Below, one piece after another: positions 16,985 through 25,842 of a DNA stretch of 64,000 nt. Position 1 is the first letter of the stretch, and every line of letters starts with the position of its first letter. The notes under the pieces were generated by a model. That model was not told the DNA's origin, made no database searches, and worked only from the letters and a program-made list of their open reading frames with translations. Both the position numbers and the translations under genes were made by a program. Source of the stretch: an uncultured Prevotellaceae bacterium (GTDB taxonomy: Bacteria > Bacteroidota > Bacteroidia > Bacteroidales > Bacteroidaceae); contig CAMIYC010000007.1 of assembly GCA_946402905.1 (NCBI GenBank), positions 33,709 through 97,708 of the forward strand. The letters run 5' to 3'.

Positions 16985-17257
16985 GCTGTTGAGTGAATAA
17001 GTTTGTTAACGGAAAATATCCTATTGGAATATTAAATTGCAAATTTAATGCAAGTTTTCCAAAAAAAGCATTTTTTCCTAAAAAAATGTCTTAAAAATAT
17101 TAATTCAACTTAATTTTTATGCAAGATGGTATAAAAAACGCATGAATCATGACGGTTGGAACCAAATTTTGCCAGCGATAGCACATGTGTAAAAATTCTC
17201 AAAATGAAACCCAAAAGATGACATGAATCAAGACGTTATTTTTTTTTGAAAAAAAAG
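16985..17257. other. AT-rich divergent intergenic region upstream of mraZ
   Basis: This gap separates the glsA-glsB pair from the division cluster. It holds the probable glsA -7 box at 17047-17040 and several A/T runs, but no open frame with family resemblance and no hairpin with a convincing stem was seen. Its right edge leads into the MraZ boxes. Confidence 0.5.
17040..17047 (-). promoter_or_regulatory. Possible -7 box for the glsA-glsB pair
   Basis: The minus strand reads TAAATTTG 56 bp before the glsA start, in a very AT-rich tract. The -33 region is poor. Confidence 0.35.
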
Positions 17258-17299
17258 TGGGGGATTGTGGGGGATTGTGGGGAAAAATATGTAACTTTG
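17258..17299 (+). promoter_or_regulatory. MraZ boxes and promoter of the division/cell-wall cluster
   Basis: Three TGGGG boxes begin at 17258, 17268 and 17278, exactly 10 bp apart, separated by GATTG. MraZ proteins are known to bind tandem TGGGN repeats upstream of their own gene. The Bacteroidetes -7 box TAACTTTG follows at 17292-17299, so the boxes cover the region where -33 contacts would be made and binding should block transcription. The mraZ start codon is 27 bp beyond the -7 box. Confidence 0.8.
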
Positions 17300-17326
17300 A
17301 ACCCGATTTATAATATTGTTCAACGC

Positions 17327-17785
17327 ATGCGTTTATTAGGTAACATAGAAGCCAAGACTGATGCCAAGGGAAGAGTTTTTCTTCCCGCGTCTTTCCGCAA
17401 GGTGCTTCAGGCAAGCAATGAGGAATGCCTGGTGCTGCGGAAGGATGTCTATCAGTCGTGCCTCGTGCTCTACCCCGAAAGAGTGTGGAATGAGCAGATG
17501 GACACCCTGCGCCAGCGTCTGAACAGATGGAATCCATCCCACCAGCAGATCTTCCGTCAGTTCTTGTACGACGTGGAGATCATTTACCCAGACAGCAGCG
17601 GCAGGATTCTCATACCCAGGAAATACCTGCTTGCGGCTGGTATCACCCAGGGCATCAGGTTTATCGGGATGGGCGACTCTATAGAGATATGGAGTTGTGA
17701 CAAGACAGAAAAACCATTCATTGCACCGGAGGAATTCACCAAAGCGCTCGAAGACCTCATGGCCGAACAACCAACTTCCAACTAA
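17327..17785 (+). CDS. mraZ: Transcriptional regulator MraZ
   Basis: MraZ (152 residues) is the ring-forming AbrB-like regulator that usually represses the division and cell-wall cluster it heads. Both SpoVT/AbrB-type half motifs are visible: DAKGRVFLPASFRKVL (residues 12-27) and DSSGRILIPRKYLLAAG (about 87-103), each with the DxxGRxxxP core that carries the DNA-binding arginine. The start MRLLGNIEAK at 17327 is preferred because the longer frame to 17246 would run through the operator and promoter. Three MraZ boxes lie just upstream, so autoregulation is expected. Confidence 0.95.
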   Translation: MRLLGNIEAKTDAKGRVFLPASFRKVLQASNEECLVLRKDVYQSCLVLYPERVWNEQMDTLRQRLNRWNPSHQQIFRQFLYDVEIIYPDSSGRILIPRKYLLAAGITQGIRFIGMGDSIEIWSCDKTEKPFIAPEEFTKALEDLMAEQPTSN

Positions 17786-17808
17786 TCCAACAAGACCGAC
17801 AGACGATC

Positions 17809-18723
17809 ATGTCAGACACTATCCAGACATATCATATTCCCGTTCTCCTCGAGGAGAGCGTCACAGGACTGGCCATCAGCCCCGATGGCATCTATGTGGA
17901 CGTCACTTTCGGCGGAGGTGGGCACAGCAGGGAGATACTGGGCAGGCTCTCGCCAGGGGGCAGGCTGTTTGGATTCGACCAGGATGCCGATGCCGCGGGC
18001 AACATTCCCGCCGACAGGCGTTTCACCTTCGTCAGAAGCAACTTCAGATACCTGAAAAACTGGATGCGATATTACGACGTCGACCAGATAGACGGCCTGA
18101 TCGCCGACCTCGGCGTGTCGAGCCATCACTTCGACGACGAGACCAGAGGATTCTCCTTCAGGTTTGACTCGCCGCTGGATATGAGAATGAACCATTCTGC
18201 CCCCATGACAGCCGCCGACGTGCTCAACACCTATAACGAGCGACAGCTGTCGGATATCTTCTACCTGTATGGCGAGCTGAAAAACGCCCGCCGTCTCGCA
18301 GCAGCCGTGGTCAAAGCCAGGAGCCAGGCTCCTCTCACCACCACGGGCCAGCTGACAGACCTGGCAGCGAAATACCTGCCACGAGACCGCGAGAAGAAAG
18401 AGACGGCCAAACTGTTCCAGGCCCTGCGCATCGAAGTGAACCACGAGATGGAGGCCCTGCGCGACATGCTCAGGGCGGCGGCAGAGCTGCTGAGGCCCGG
18501 CGGCAGGCTGGTGGTGATCACTTATCACAGCCTGGAAGACAGAATGGTGAAAAACATGATGAAGACGGGCGACATCAACGGCCATGTCGAGCAAGACTTC
18601 TACGGGAGGGCTCTCACGCCATTTACGCTGGTCAACAATAAAGTGATCGTCGCAAGTCCCGAGGAAGTGGAAAGGAATCCGAGAAGCAGAAGTGCGAAAT
18701 TAAGAATTGCCGAGAAAAAATGA
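17809..18723 (+). CDS. rsmH: 16S rRNA (cytosine1402-N4)-methyltransferase
   Basis: RsmH/MraW (304 residues) methylates N4 of C1402 in the 16S rRNA decoding centre with S-adenosylmethionine. Motifs: HIPVLLEESV at the start, the SAM loop DVTFGGGGHSREIL (about residues 28-41), FGFDQDADA, the DLGVSSHHFDDETRGFSFRFDSPLDMRM block (about 103-130), and VITYHSLEDRMVKN near residue 240. Second gene of the cluster, 23 bp after mraZ; its last four bases overlap the ftsL start. Confidence 0.97.
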   Translation: MSDTIQTYHIPVLLEESVTGLAISPDGIYVDVTFGGGGHSREILGRLSPGGRLFGFDQDADAAGNIPADRRFTFVRSNFRYLKNWMRYYDVDQIDGLIADLGVSSHHFDDETRGFSFRFDSPLDMRMNHSAPMTAADVLNTYNERQLSDIFYLYGELKNARRLAAAVVKARSQAPLTTTGQLTDLAAKYLPRDREKKETAKLFQALRIEVNHEMEALRDMLRAAAELLRPGGRLVVITYHSLEDRMVKNMMKTGDINGHVEQDFYGRALTPFTLVNNKVIVASPEEVERNPRSRSAKLRIAEKK

Positions 18724-19247
18724 GAAAAGAAACAGACGAACAATACATACAGGAAGAGACGACTCCTACAGTCGACTCTTATACAGACGACGAGGAGACC
18801 CCCGCCGGCGACAGTGCGGCCGAAGCAAGCGACAGCGGCACCGACGAAGAGGAGCACATCGCCAGGCCTACGCTCAAGGAGGTGATAGCCGAGAACGCAC
18901 GCGAAGATGAGCGGCCCATGTCGTCGTCGCTGACGCTGAGAAAGATTCTTGGCGGCGATATCCTCAATGCCGACGCCATCCGCCGGCAGGTATGGCTATT
19001 CCTGCTGATCGCGCTCTTTGGAGTGTTTTATATATCCAACAGATACAGTTGCCAGAAAAAACAGCTCGAGATAGACCAACTGACCAAGAAACTGAAGACT
19101 GCCAAATACAAGACTCTGTCGCTATCAAGCATACTGACAGAGCGTTGCAGAGAGAGCCAGGTGTCTGAATTGCTGCGCGCCAACAAAGACAGCGTCATCC
19201 ATCCAGCCGACCAGCCACCTTATATTATAATAGTGAACGAAAACTGA
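18720..19247 (+). CDS. ftsL: FtsL-like division protein
   Basis: A 175-residue bitopic protein in the FtsL slot between rsmH and ftsI. It has an acidic cytoplasmic region of about 90 residues (rich in Asp, Glu, Thr, Ser), one membrane helix at 91-107 (VWLFLLIALFGVFYISN), and a short periplasmic leucine-zipper-like coil (QLEIDQLTKKLKTAKYKTLSLS) as expected for the protein that joins FtsQ/DivIB and FtsB in the divisome. The N-terminal tail is much longer than in E. coli FtsL but typical of Bacteroidetes. Assignment rests on topology and position rather than strong sequence identity. Confidence 0.85.
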   Translation: MRKETDEQYIQEETTPTVDSYTDDEETPAGDSAAEASDSGTDEEEHIARPTLKEVIAENAREDERPMSSSLTLRKILGGDILNADAIRRQVWLFLLIALFGVFYISNRYSCQKKQLEIDQLTKKLKTAKYKTLSLSSILTERCRESQVSELLRANKDSVIHPADQPPYIIIVNEN

Positions 19248-19332
19248 AGAATGGCATAGCCTGCAAAACTGACCAGGGGCATCGAGGGATGAGGATTTTG
19301 CTGCCACAGGCAGCCGAAAAGATTGATAGGAA

Positions 19333-21486
19333 ATGAGTAAGTTTAATAACAAGAAAATAATACCACGCTATTCCTTCCTGGCTATTCTGATGACGATAGC
19401 CGGTGTCGCCGTGATTATCAAGGCCACCTATATTATGACCGTGAAGCACGACTACTGGATGGAAGTGGCGAGCCAGAAAAAATTCGACAGCATCAGGGTG
19501 GCTCCTGCCCGGGGCAACATCCTGAGCGACAGAGGCGAACTGATGGCCAGTACGCTGCCGGAGTACAAGATGTTTATCGACTTCATGGTGGGAGGCGAGG
19601 AGAAAGACTCACTGTGGAACGTGAAGCTCGACAGCATCTGCATGGGACTGCACCAGATATTCCCCGAGCGCTCGGAGGCCGAGTTCAGGAGTCATCTTGA
19701 AGAGGGGCACAAAAACAAAAAGCGCCACTGGCCGATATGGCCCAAAAGAGTAGACTACAACACGTTTACCAAAGTGTCAAAACTGCCGGTATTCAACCTG
19801 CCCACCCTGAAAGGAGGATTCCACTACGAAGAGAACAATGCACGACGCCAGCCATTCGGCACACTGGCATCACGCACCATCGGCGACATGTATGGCGCGA
19901 AAGACTCCGCGCAATTCGGACTGGAATTGTCGTTCGACAGCGTGCTCCGCGGACGTGAGGGACTCACCCACAAGCGCAAGGTGATGAACCACTTCCTCAA
20001 CATCGTAGACACCCCGCCCACCGACGGTGATGATATCGTCACGACCATCAACGTGCAGATGCAAGACATAGCCGAGAAAGCCACGGAAGAGGAATTGCAG
20101 CTCATCAATGGCGACGTGGGAGTGGCCATCGTCATGGAGGTGGCAACCGGTGACGTGAAAGCTATCGTCAACCTGGAAAAATGCGGCGACGGGAAATACC
20201 GTGAGCGCAAGAACCATGCCGTCAGCGACTTGCTCGAGCCCGGGTCGGTTTTCAAGACCGCATCACTGATGGTGGCACTCGACGACGGCGTAGTAGACAC
20301 CTCATACAGGGTGAACACGGGCAACGGGCAGATGAAGATGCACGGCTCGATGATGAACGACCACAACCGTGCCTCGGGAGGCTATGGCACCATCTCACTG
20401 GGCAGGGCACTGCAGGTGAGCAGCAACATCGGTATCAGCTATGCCATCGACGAGCACTACAAGCACAATCCGTCGCGCTTCACCGACGGACTGCACCGCA
20501 TCGGCATAGACGAAGACTTCAAGATACCTATCAAAGGAGCGTCGCCGGCACGTATCAAGCACCCCTCGGACAAGGTCAACGGACAATCGACATGGTATCA
20601 GACCACGCTGCCGTGGATGAGTATCGGCTACGAGTCGCAGATACCTCCCATCTCCACACTGGCCTTCTACAACGCTATCGCCAACAACGGCAAGATGATG
20701 CGGCCCAGATTTGTGAAACGTATACTCCGTGAGGGAGAGGTGGTCAGAGAATATCCGCCCGTGGTGGAGCGCGCACAGATCTGCAAGCCCTCGACGCTAC
20801 GCAAGATACAGAAGCTGCTGGAGCAGGTCGTCACCCACGGCACAGGTAAGAAAGCACGAGCCGAGTCGTTCGCAGTGGCGGGCAAGACAGGGACGGCACA
20901 GATATCAAAAGGACGCAGCGGATACAAGTCGGGAGCCATGAGATACCTGGTCAGCTTTGCTGGCTACTTCCCGGCCGACAATCCACGATACAGCTGTATC
21001 GTATGCCTGCAGAAGACCGGACTGCCCGCATCGGGAGGCACCATGAGCGGATGGGTGTTTCACAACATCGCAGAGGGTATCATGGCACATAGCCTGAACG
21101 TCGACGCCTCAAGCGCGCGCGACACCGTAGGCATGATACGGCCCGACGTGCAGCGCGGCAACCTCAAGGCCACCCAGTTCGTGCTCGACTATCTGGGATA
21201 TCCCACCAGCCAGAACTGGAGCGACCAGGTGATGCTGAGCGAGCAAGATTGGGGATCGGTAGGTTTTGAAAACGGCAAATACTTGCTCAACAGACAGGAC
21301 ATCTCAGACGACAAAAACATCATGCCCGACGTGCTGGGCATGGGCATACGCGATGCCATGTACCTGCTCGAGGACAAAGGGCTGAGGGTACAGGTGTCAG
21401 GACGGGGAAAAATCGTGTCGCAAAGCCCTTATGCGGGTACGACCATTAAGAAAGGAGAGACCTGCACACTGAAACTGCAATTATAG
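19333..21486 (+). CDS. ftsI: Division transpeptidase (FtsI/PBP3-type) with C-terminal PASTA domain
   Basis: Class B penicillin-binding protein (717 residues) that cross-links septal peptidoglycan. A single N-terminal helix (about residues 13-33) is followed by the pedestal domain (RGNILSDRGELMAS) and the transpeptidase domain with the catalytic SxxK S305-K308 (GSVFK), the SSN triad at S363 and KTGT at 518-521. A PASTA domain spans about residues 655-717 (MPDVLGMGIRDAMYLLEDKGLRV...SQSP.AG). PASTA is unusual for proteobacterial FtsI but common in Bacteroidetes. The 85-bp gap before the gene holds a small GCTGCC/GGCAGC hairpin and no gene. Confidence 0.95.
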   Translation: MSKFNNKKIIPRYSFLAILMTIAGVAVIIKATYIMTVKHDYWMEVASQKKFDSIRVAPARGNILSDRGELMASTLPEYKMFIDFMVGGEEKDSLWNVKLDSICMGLHQIFPERSEAEFRSHLEEGHKNKKRHWPIWPKRVDYNTFTKVSKLPVFNLPTLKGGFHYEENNARRQPFGTLASRTIGDMYGAKDSAQFGLELSFDSVLRGREGLTHKRKVMNHFLNIVDTPPTDGDDIVTTINVQMQDIAEKATEEELQLINGDVGVAIVMEVATGDVKAIVNLEKCGDGKYRERKNHAVSDLLEPGSVFKTASLMVALDDGVVDTSYRVNTGNGQMKMHGSMMNDHNRASGGYGTISLGRALQVSSNIGISYAIDEHYKHNPSRFTDGLHRIGIDEDFKIPIKGASPARIKHPSDKVNGQSTWYQTTLPWMSIGYESQIPPISTLAFYNAIANNGKMMRPRFVKRILREGEVVREYPPVVERAQICKPSTLRKIQKLLEQVVTHGTGKKARAESFAVAGKTGTAQISKGRSGYKSGAMRYLVSFAGYFPADNPRYSCIVCLQKTGLPASGGTMSGWVFHNIAEGIMAHSLNVDASSARDTVGMIRPDVQRGNLKATQFVLDYLGYPTSQNWSDQVMLSEQDWGSVGFENGKYLLNRQDISDDKNIMPDVLGMGIRDAMYLLEDKGLRVQVSGRGKIVSQSPYAGTTIKKGETCTLKLQL

Positions 21487-21536
21487 AAAAGAGAGACAAC
21501 ACATAGCAACAAACACCAAAACCACATCATCACAAT

Positions 21537-22988
21537 ATGAAAATTAGTGAACTGATCAAAGACATAAGGCCCATCGACATCTCTGGATCCATAGACACGG
21601 ACATCACAGGGGTGAACATCGACTCCAGGAAGATAGAAGCTGGCCACCTCTTCGTAGCCATCAAAGGCACCCAGGTAGACGGGCACCAGTACATCGCTAA
21701 AGCCATCGGACAAGGTGCTGCCGCCATACTTTGTGAAGACATGCCGGAACAAAAGGCCGAGCATGTCTGCTACATCCGCGTGGACTCGACAGAAGACATC
21801 GTGGGACTGGTGGCCACACGATTTTACGGAGACCCTTCACGCAAACTGAAACTGGTAGGCGTGACTGGCACCAACGGCAAGACCACCATCGCGACACTGC
21901 TCTATCAGATGTTCAGAAAATTCGGACACCGCTGCGGACTGCTCTCCACCGTCTGCAACTACATCGAAGACGAAGCCTACCCCACAGAGCACACCACCCC
22001 CGACCCCATTGAGCTCAACAAGATGCTGGCCAAGATGGTCGAAGCCGGCTGCGAATATGCCTTTATGGAGTGCAGCAGCCACGCCATACACCAGCGCAGG
22101 ATCGGTGGACTGAGATTCGAGGGAGGCATCTTCACCAATCTCACACGCGACCACCTGGACTACCACAAAACCTTCGAAAACTACCGCGACGCCAAGAAAA
22201 GATTCTTCGACGACCTGCCCAAGTCGGCATTCGCCGTCATCAACGCTGATGACAAGAACGGGATGTTCATGGTGCAGAACACCAAAGCCACCGTCAAGAC
22301 TTATTCCACCAGGAGCATGGCCGACTTCAGGGCAAGAATCCTCGAATGCCACTTCGAAGGGATGTATCTCGAGATTGACGGCAGGGAGGTAGGCGTGCAA
22401 TTCATCGGAAAATTCAACGTGAGCAACCTGCTCGCCGTTTACGGAGCCGCATACATGCTGGGCAAGAAGCCGGAAGACATCCTCCTCGTACTCAGCACTC
22501 TCAAGAGCGTGAGCGGACGTCTGCAACCCGTCCACTCGCCTGAAGGATTCACTGCGATCGTTGACTACGCCCACACCCCCGACGCATTGTCAAACGTGCT
22601 CAACGCCATCCACGAAGTGCTCAACGGGAAAGGGCAGGTGATCACCGTCTGCGGCGCTGGCGGCAACCGCGACAAAGGCAAGCGGCCGCTCATGGCTCAG
22701 GAAGCCGTCAGGCAGAGTGACCGTGTGATCATCACGAGCGACAACCCGCGCAACGAGGATCCGCAGGCCATCATCAACGACATGCTGGCAGGCCTCACAC
22801 CACAACAGATGAAAAAAGTCATCTCCATCACCGACCGGCGCGAAGCCATCCGCACCGCATGTATGATGGCGCAGAAGGGTGACGTCATCCTCGTGGCAGG
22901 CAAAGGACATGAGAACTACCAGGAGATACAGGGCGTAAAACACCATTTCGACGACAAGGAAGTGTTGCAAGACATCTTCTCAGCTTAA
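21537..22988 (+). CDS. murE: UDP-MurNAc-tripeptide synthetase, diaminopimelate-adding type
   Basis: MurE (483 residues) adds the third stem residue to UDP-MurNAc-L-Ala-D-Glu. The Mur ligase ATP loop [12 protein letters not shown] is near residue 108, followed by ECSSHA and the [24 protein letters not shown] block with the carbamylated-lysine region. The amino-acid pocket reads DNPR at 402-405 ([10 protein letters not shown]), the signature of meso-diaminopimelate rather than lysine specificity, so the peptidoglycan should be of the mDAP type. In the E. coli cluster murF follows murE; here mraY follows directly (24-bp gap). Confidence 0.96.
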   Translation: MKISELIKDIRPIDISGSIDTDITGVNIDSRKIEAGHLFVAIKGTQVDGHQYIAKAIGQGAAAILCEDMPEQKAEHVCYIRVDSTEDIVGLVATRFYGDPSRKLKLVGVTGTNGKTTIATLLYQMFRKFGHRCGLLSTVCNYIEDEAYPTEHTTPDPIELNKMLAKMVEAGCEYAFMECSSHAIHQRRIGGLRFEGGIFTNLTRDHLDYHKTFENYRDAKKRFFDDLPKSAFAVINADDKNGMFMVQNTKATVKTYSTRSMADFRARILECHFEGMYLEIDGREVGVQFIGKFNVSNLLAVYGAAYMLGKKPEDILLVLSTLKSVSGRLQPVHSPEGFTAIVDYAHTPDALSNVLNAIHEVLNGKGQVITVCGAGGNRDKGKRPLMAQEAVRQSDRVIITSDNPRNEDPQAIINDMLAGLTPQQMKKVISITDRREAIRTACMMAQKGDVILVAGKGHENYQEIQGVKHHFDDKEVLQDIFSA

Positions 22989-23012
22989 TCCATCCACAAA
23001 AACCCTCACAAA

Positions 23013-24284
23013 ATGTTATATTATTTCTTTAGACTGCTCGAACAATACGACATACCAGGCTCACGCATGTGGCTGTATATATCGTTTCGCTCACTGCTCA
23101 CGCTGATCCTGTCGCTCATCATATCGGCATGGTTTGGCGAGAGATTCATCAAGTGGATGAAGCGCCGCAATATCTCTGAGACACAGCGCGACTCGTCGAT
23201 CGACCCCTTCGGCACAGCCAAGAAGGGAGTGCCCACGATGGGAGGCATCATCATCATGGTCTCTATCCTGGTGCCAGTGATCCTGCTCGGAAGGATGCGC
23301 AACATCTACCTGATACTGATGATCATCACCACCATCTGGCTGGGATTCCTGGGATTTCTCGATGACTACATCAAAATCTTCAAGAAAAACAAAGACGGCC
23401 TGAAAGGCAAATATAAAATCGTAGGCCAGGTGAGTATCGGACTGATTGTAGGCCTGGTGCTCTGGGCCAGCCCCGACGCCACCATCCATGAAAACGTGAC
23501 CATCGAAAAACAAGGTGTCAACATGGTGGTGAAACACAAGTCGGAGCCGGCGAAATCACTCAAGACGACCATACCCTTCCTGAAGAACAACAACCTGGAC
23601 TACGCTGAGGTGATGTCTTTCTGCGGCAAATACAAGAATGCGGCTGGATGGATACTCTTCGTGCTCATGACCATACTCGTAGTGACAGCAGTGAGCAACG
23701 GAGCCAACCTCAACGACGGAATGGACGGCATGTGCGCGGGCAACTCGGCCATCATCGGTGTGGCACTGGGCATTTTCGCCTATGTGAGCAGTCACTTCGA
23801 ATATGCCTCATACCTCAACATCATGTATATACCAGGGTCGCAGGAGCTGGTGGTATTCCTATGCGCGTTTATCGGGGCGATGATCGGATTCCTCTGGTAT
23901 AATGCCTACCCCGCACAGGTGTTCATGGGCGACACCGGATCACTCATGGCCGGAGGCATCATCGGCGTATGCGCGGTCATCATACACAAAGAGCTGCTCG
24001 TGCCCATACTGTGTGGCATCTTCTTCATGGAGAGCCTCAGCGTCATCATACAGACCGGCTACTTCAAATACCGCAAGCGTAAAGGGGAGCGTGTGAGGAT
24101 ATTCCGCGCCACTCCTATCCACGACAATTTCAGGAAGCTGGACTCACAACTTGACCCAACAAGCAAATATATCCTTAAGAACTGGCCTGAGCGGCAATTC
24201 CATGAGTCGAAAATCACCGTGAGATTCTGGATCACTACCATTATATTAGCCGCACTGACCATTATCACCCTCAAAATCAGGTAG
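23013..24284 (+). CDS. mraY: Phospho-N-acetylmuramoyl-pentapeptide transferase
   Basis: MraY (423 residues) transfers phospho-MurNAc-pentapeptide to undecaprenyl phosphate, making lipid I at the inner membrane. Catalytic landmarks: LDDYIKIFKKNKDGL (about residues 115-130), NGANLNDGMDGMCAGNSA (about 229-246) and MGDTGSLMAGG. About 60 residues longer than E. coli MraY, mainly through a hydrophilic insertion at about 155-200 (from ATIHENVTIEKQ to KNNNLDYAEV), seen also in other Bacteroidetes. Ten membrane helices are expected. Confidence 0.96.
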   Translation: MLYYFFRLLEQYDIPGSRMWLYISFRSLLTLILSLIISAWFGERFIKWMKRRNISETQRDSSIDPFGTAKKGVPTMGGIIIMVSILVPVILLGRMRNIYLILMIITTIWLGFLGFLDDYIKIFKKNKDGLKGKYKIVGQVSIGLIVGLVLWASPDATIHENVTIEKQGVNMVVKHKSEPAKSLKTTIPFLKNNNLDYAEVMSFCGKYKNAAGWILFVLMTILVVTAVSNGANLNDGMDGMCAGNSAIIGVALGIFAYVSSHFEYASYLNIMYIPGSQELVVFLCAFIGAMIGFLWYNAYPAQVFMGDTGSLMAGGIIGVCAVIIHKELLVPILCGIFFMESLSVIIQTGYFKYRKRKGERVRIFRATPIHDNFRKLDSQLDPTSKYILKNWPERQFHESKITVRFWITTIILAALTIITLKIR

Positions 24285-24387
24285 GCAGAAAGAAAGATGC
24301 CGAGGATGGAGGGTTGGGAAACCGGAACATGAAAGCATTAGCATAAAGACTGAAGACTACAGATTGATTGGGAAAGTGAATTGACTG

Positions 24388-24452
24388 ATTGGAAATGTAT
24401 TTTTGATTAAATTGGAAATGTATATTGATTAACTGGAAATGTATATTGATAG
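24388..24452. repeat. 22-23 bp tandem repeat directly upstream of murD
   Basis: Three near-identical units of ATTGGAAATGTATATTGATT type occupy 24388-24410, 24411-24432 and 24433-24452, running to three bases before the murD ATG. A more diverged unit may precede them. The 171-bp gap between mraY and murD contains nothing else recognisable. Confidence 0.85.
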
Positions 24453-24455
24453 AAT

Positions 24456-25787
24456 ATGAAAAAAATAGTAGTTTTAGGCGCAGCCGAGAGTGGAGCGGGT
24501 GCAGCCGTACTGGCCAAGAAAGAGGGATTCGACGTGTTTGTGTCGGACATGGCCACCATTAAAGACAAATATAAGGCCATGCTCGACAGCCATGGCATAG
24601 CATGGGAAGAGCGCCAGCATACGGAGCACATCATACTCGGTGCCGACGAGATCATCAAGAGCCCGGGCATCCCCTGCGATGCTCCCATCGTGAAGCAAGC
24701 CTGCGAGAAAGGCATACATGTGATCAGCGAGATAGAGTTTGCCGGCCGGTATACTCAGTCAAAGATGATCTGTATCACCGGCAGCAATGGCAAGACCACT
24801 ACCACCTCGCTGATCTACCACATCTTCAAATCGGCAGGATACGACGTGGGACTCGCAGGAAATATCGGACGCAGCCTCGCACTCCAGGTGGCAGAGGAGC
24901 CCCATGAGTATTACATCATCGAGCTGAGCTCATTCCAGCTGGACAACATGTATGACTTCAGGGCCAACATTGCCATCCTGCTCAACATCACGCCCGACCA
25001 CCTGGACCGCTACGACAACAACATGCAGAACTATGTGGATGCCAAGATGCGCATCATACAGAACCAGACTCAGGACGACAGTTTCATCTACTGGAACGAC
25101 GACCCGATCATCAAGAGAGAGCTGGAGAAATATGACATCAAAGCAATACAGTATCCCTTCTCGGAACTGAAGGAGAAAGGCTCCATCGGATATATCGAGG
25201 AGGGCATGTATACACTGGAGAAGCCCACCCCGTTCAACATGGAGCAAGAAGAGCTGAGCCTCACTGGCAAGCACAACATCTACAACTCTCTCGCAGCAGG
25301 ACTCGCCTCCAATATCTCGGGCATCCGCAAAGACTGCATCCGCAAGTGTCTCAGCGACTTCCCCGGAGTAGAGCACCGGCTCGAGAAAGTAGCCACAGTG
25401 AGAGGTGTGCTCTACGTCAACGACTCCAAGGCGACCAACGTAGACGCATGCTGGTACGCGTTGGAGAGCATGAAGACCAAGACCATCCTCATACTGGGCG
25501 GCAAAGACAAGGGCAACGACTACAATGAGATCAAAGACCTGGTCAAGAAGAAGTGCAGCGGCCTCGTCTTCCTGGGAGCCGACAACACCAAACTGCACCA
25601 GTTCTTCGATGGCATGGACATCCCCATCCGCGACACGCACAGCATGAAAGCATGCGTGGAAGCATGCTATGAGATGGCAAAGCCGGGAGAGACCGTGCTC
25701 CTGAGCCCATGTTGCGCCAGTTTCGACTTGTTCAAAAACATGGAAGACCGAGGTGAGCAATTCAAGACGTTGGTGAGAAATTTGTAA
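24456..25787 (+). CDS. murD: UDP-N-acetylmuramoylalanine-D-glutamate ligase
   Basis: MurD (443 residues) adds D-glutamate to UDP-MurNAc-L-Ala using ATP. It starts MKKIVVLGAAESGAGAA, the typical UDP-binding N-terminus; the ATP loop GSNGKTTTTSLIYH is at about residues 109-122; ELSSFQLD and NITPDHLDRY follow; then GVEHRLEKV, NDSKATN and LGGKDKG in the C-terminal domain. The start follows the last repeat unit directly. Placed between mraY and ftsW, as in most clusters of this kind. Confidence 0.96.
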   Translation: MKKIVVLGAAESGAGAAVLAKKEGFDVFVSDMATIKDKYKAMLDSHGIAWEERQHTEHIILGADEIIKSPGIPCDAPIVKQACEKGIHVISEIEFAGRYTQSKMICITGSNGKTTTTSLIYHIFKSAGYDVGLAGNIGRSLALQVAEEPHEYYIIELSSFQLDNMYDFRANIAILLNITPDHLDRYDNNMQNYVDAKMRIIQNQTQDDSFIYWNDDPIIKRELEKYDIKAIQYPFSELKEKGSIGYIEEGMYTLEKPTPFNMEQEELSLTGKHNIYNSLAAGLASNISGIRKDCIRKCLSDFPGVEHRLEKVATVRGVLYVNDSKATNVDACWYALESMKTKTILILGGKDKGNDYNEIKDLVKKKCSGLVFLGADNTKLHQFFDGMDIPIRDTHSMKACVEACYEMAKPGETVLLSPCCASFDLFKNMEDRGEQFKTLVRNL

Positions 25788-25842
25788 TACACGGCGTGCG
25801 TCATGCGCCCACAAACAGAGCAACGCGTCAAAACAGAACAAC

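Noticed and set aside
17246..17326. N-terminal extension of MraZ
   Set aside because: The extra 27 codons lie over the TGGGG boxes and -7 box, and MraZ proteins normally start a few residues before the first DxKGR motif.
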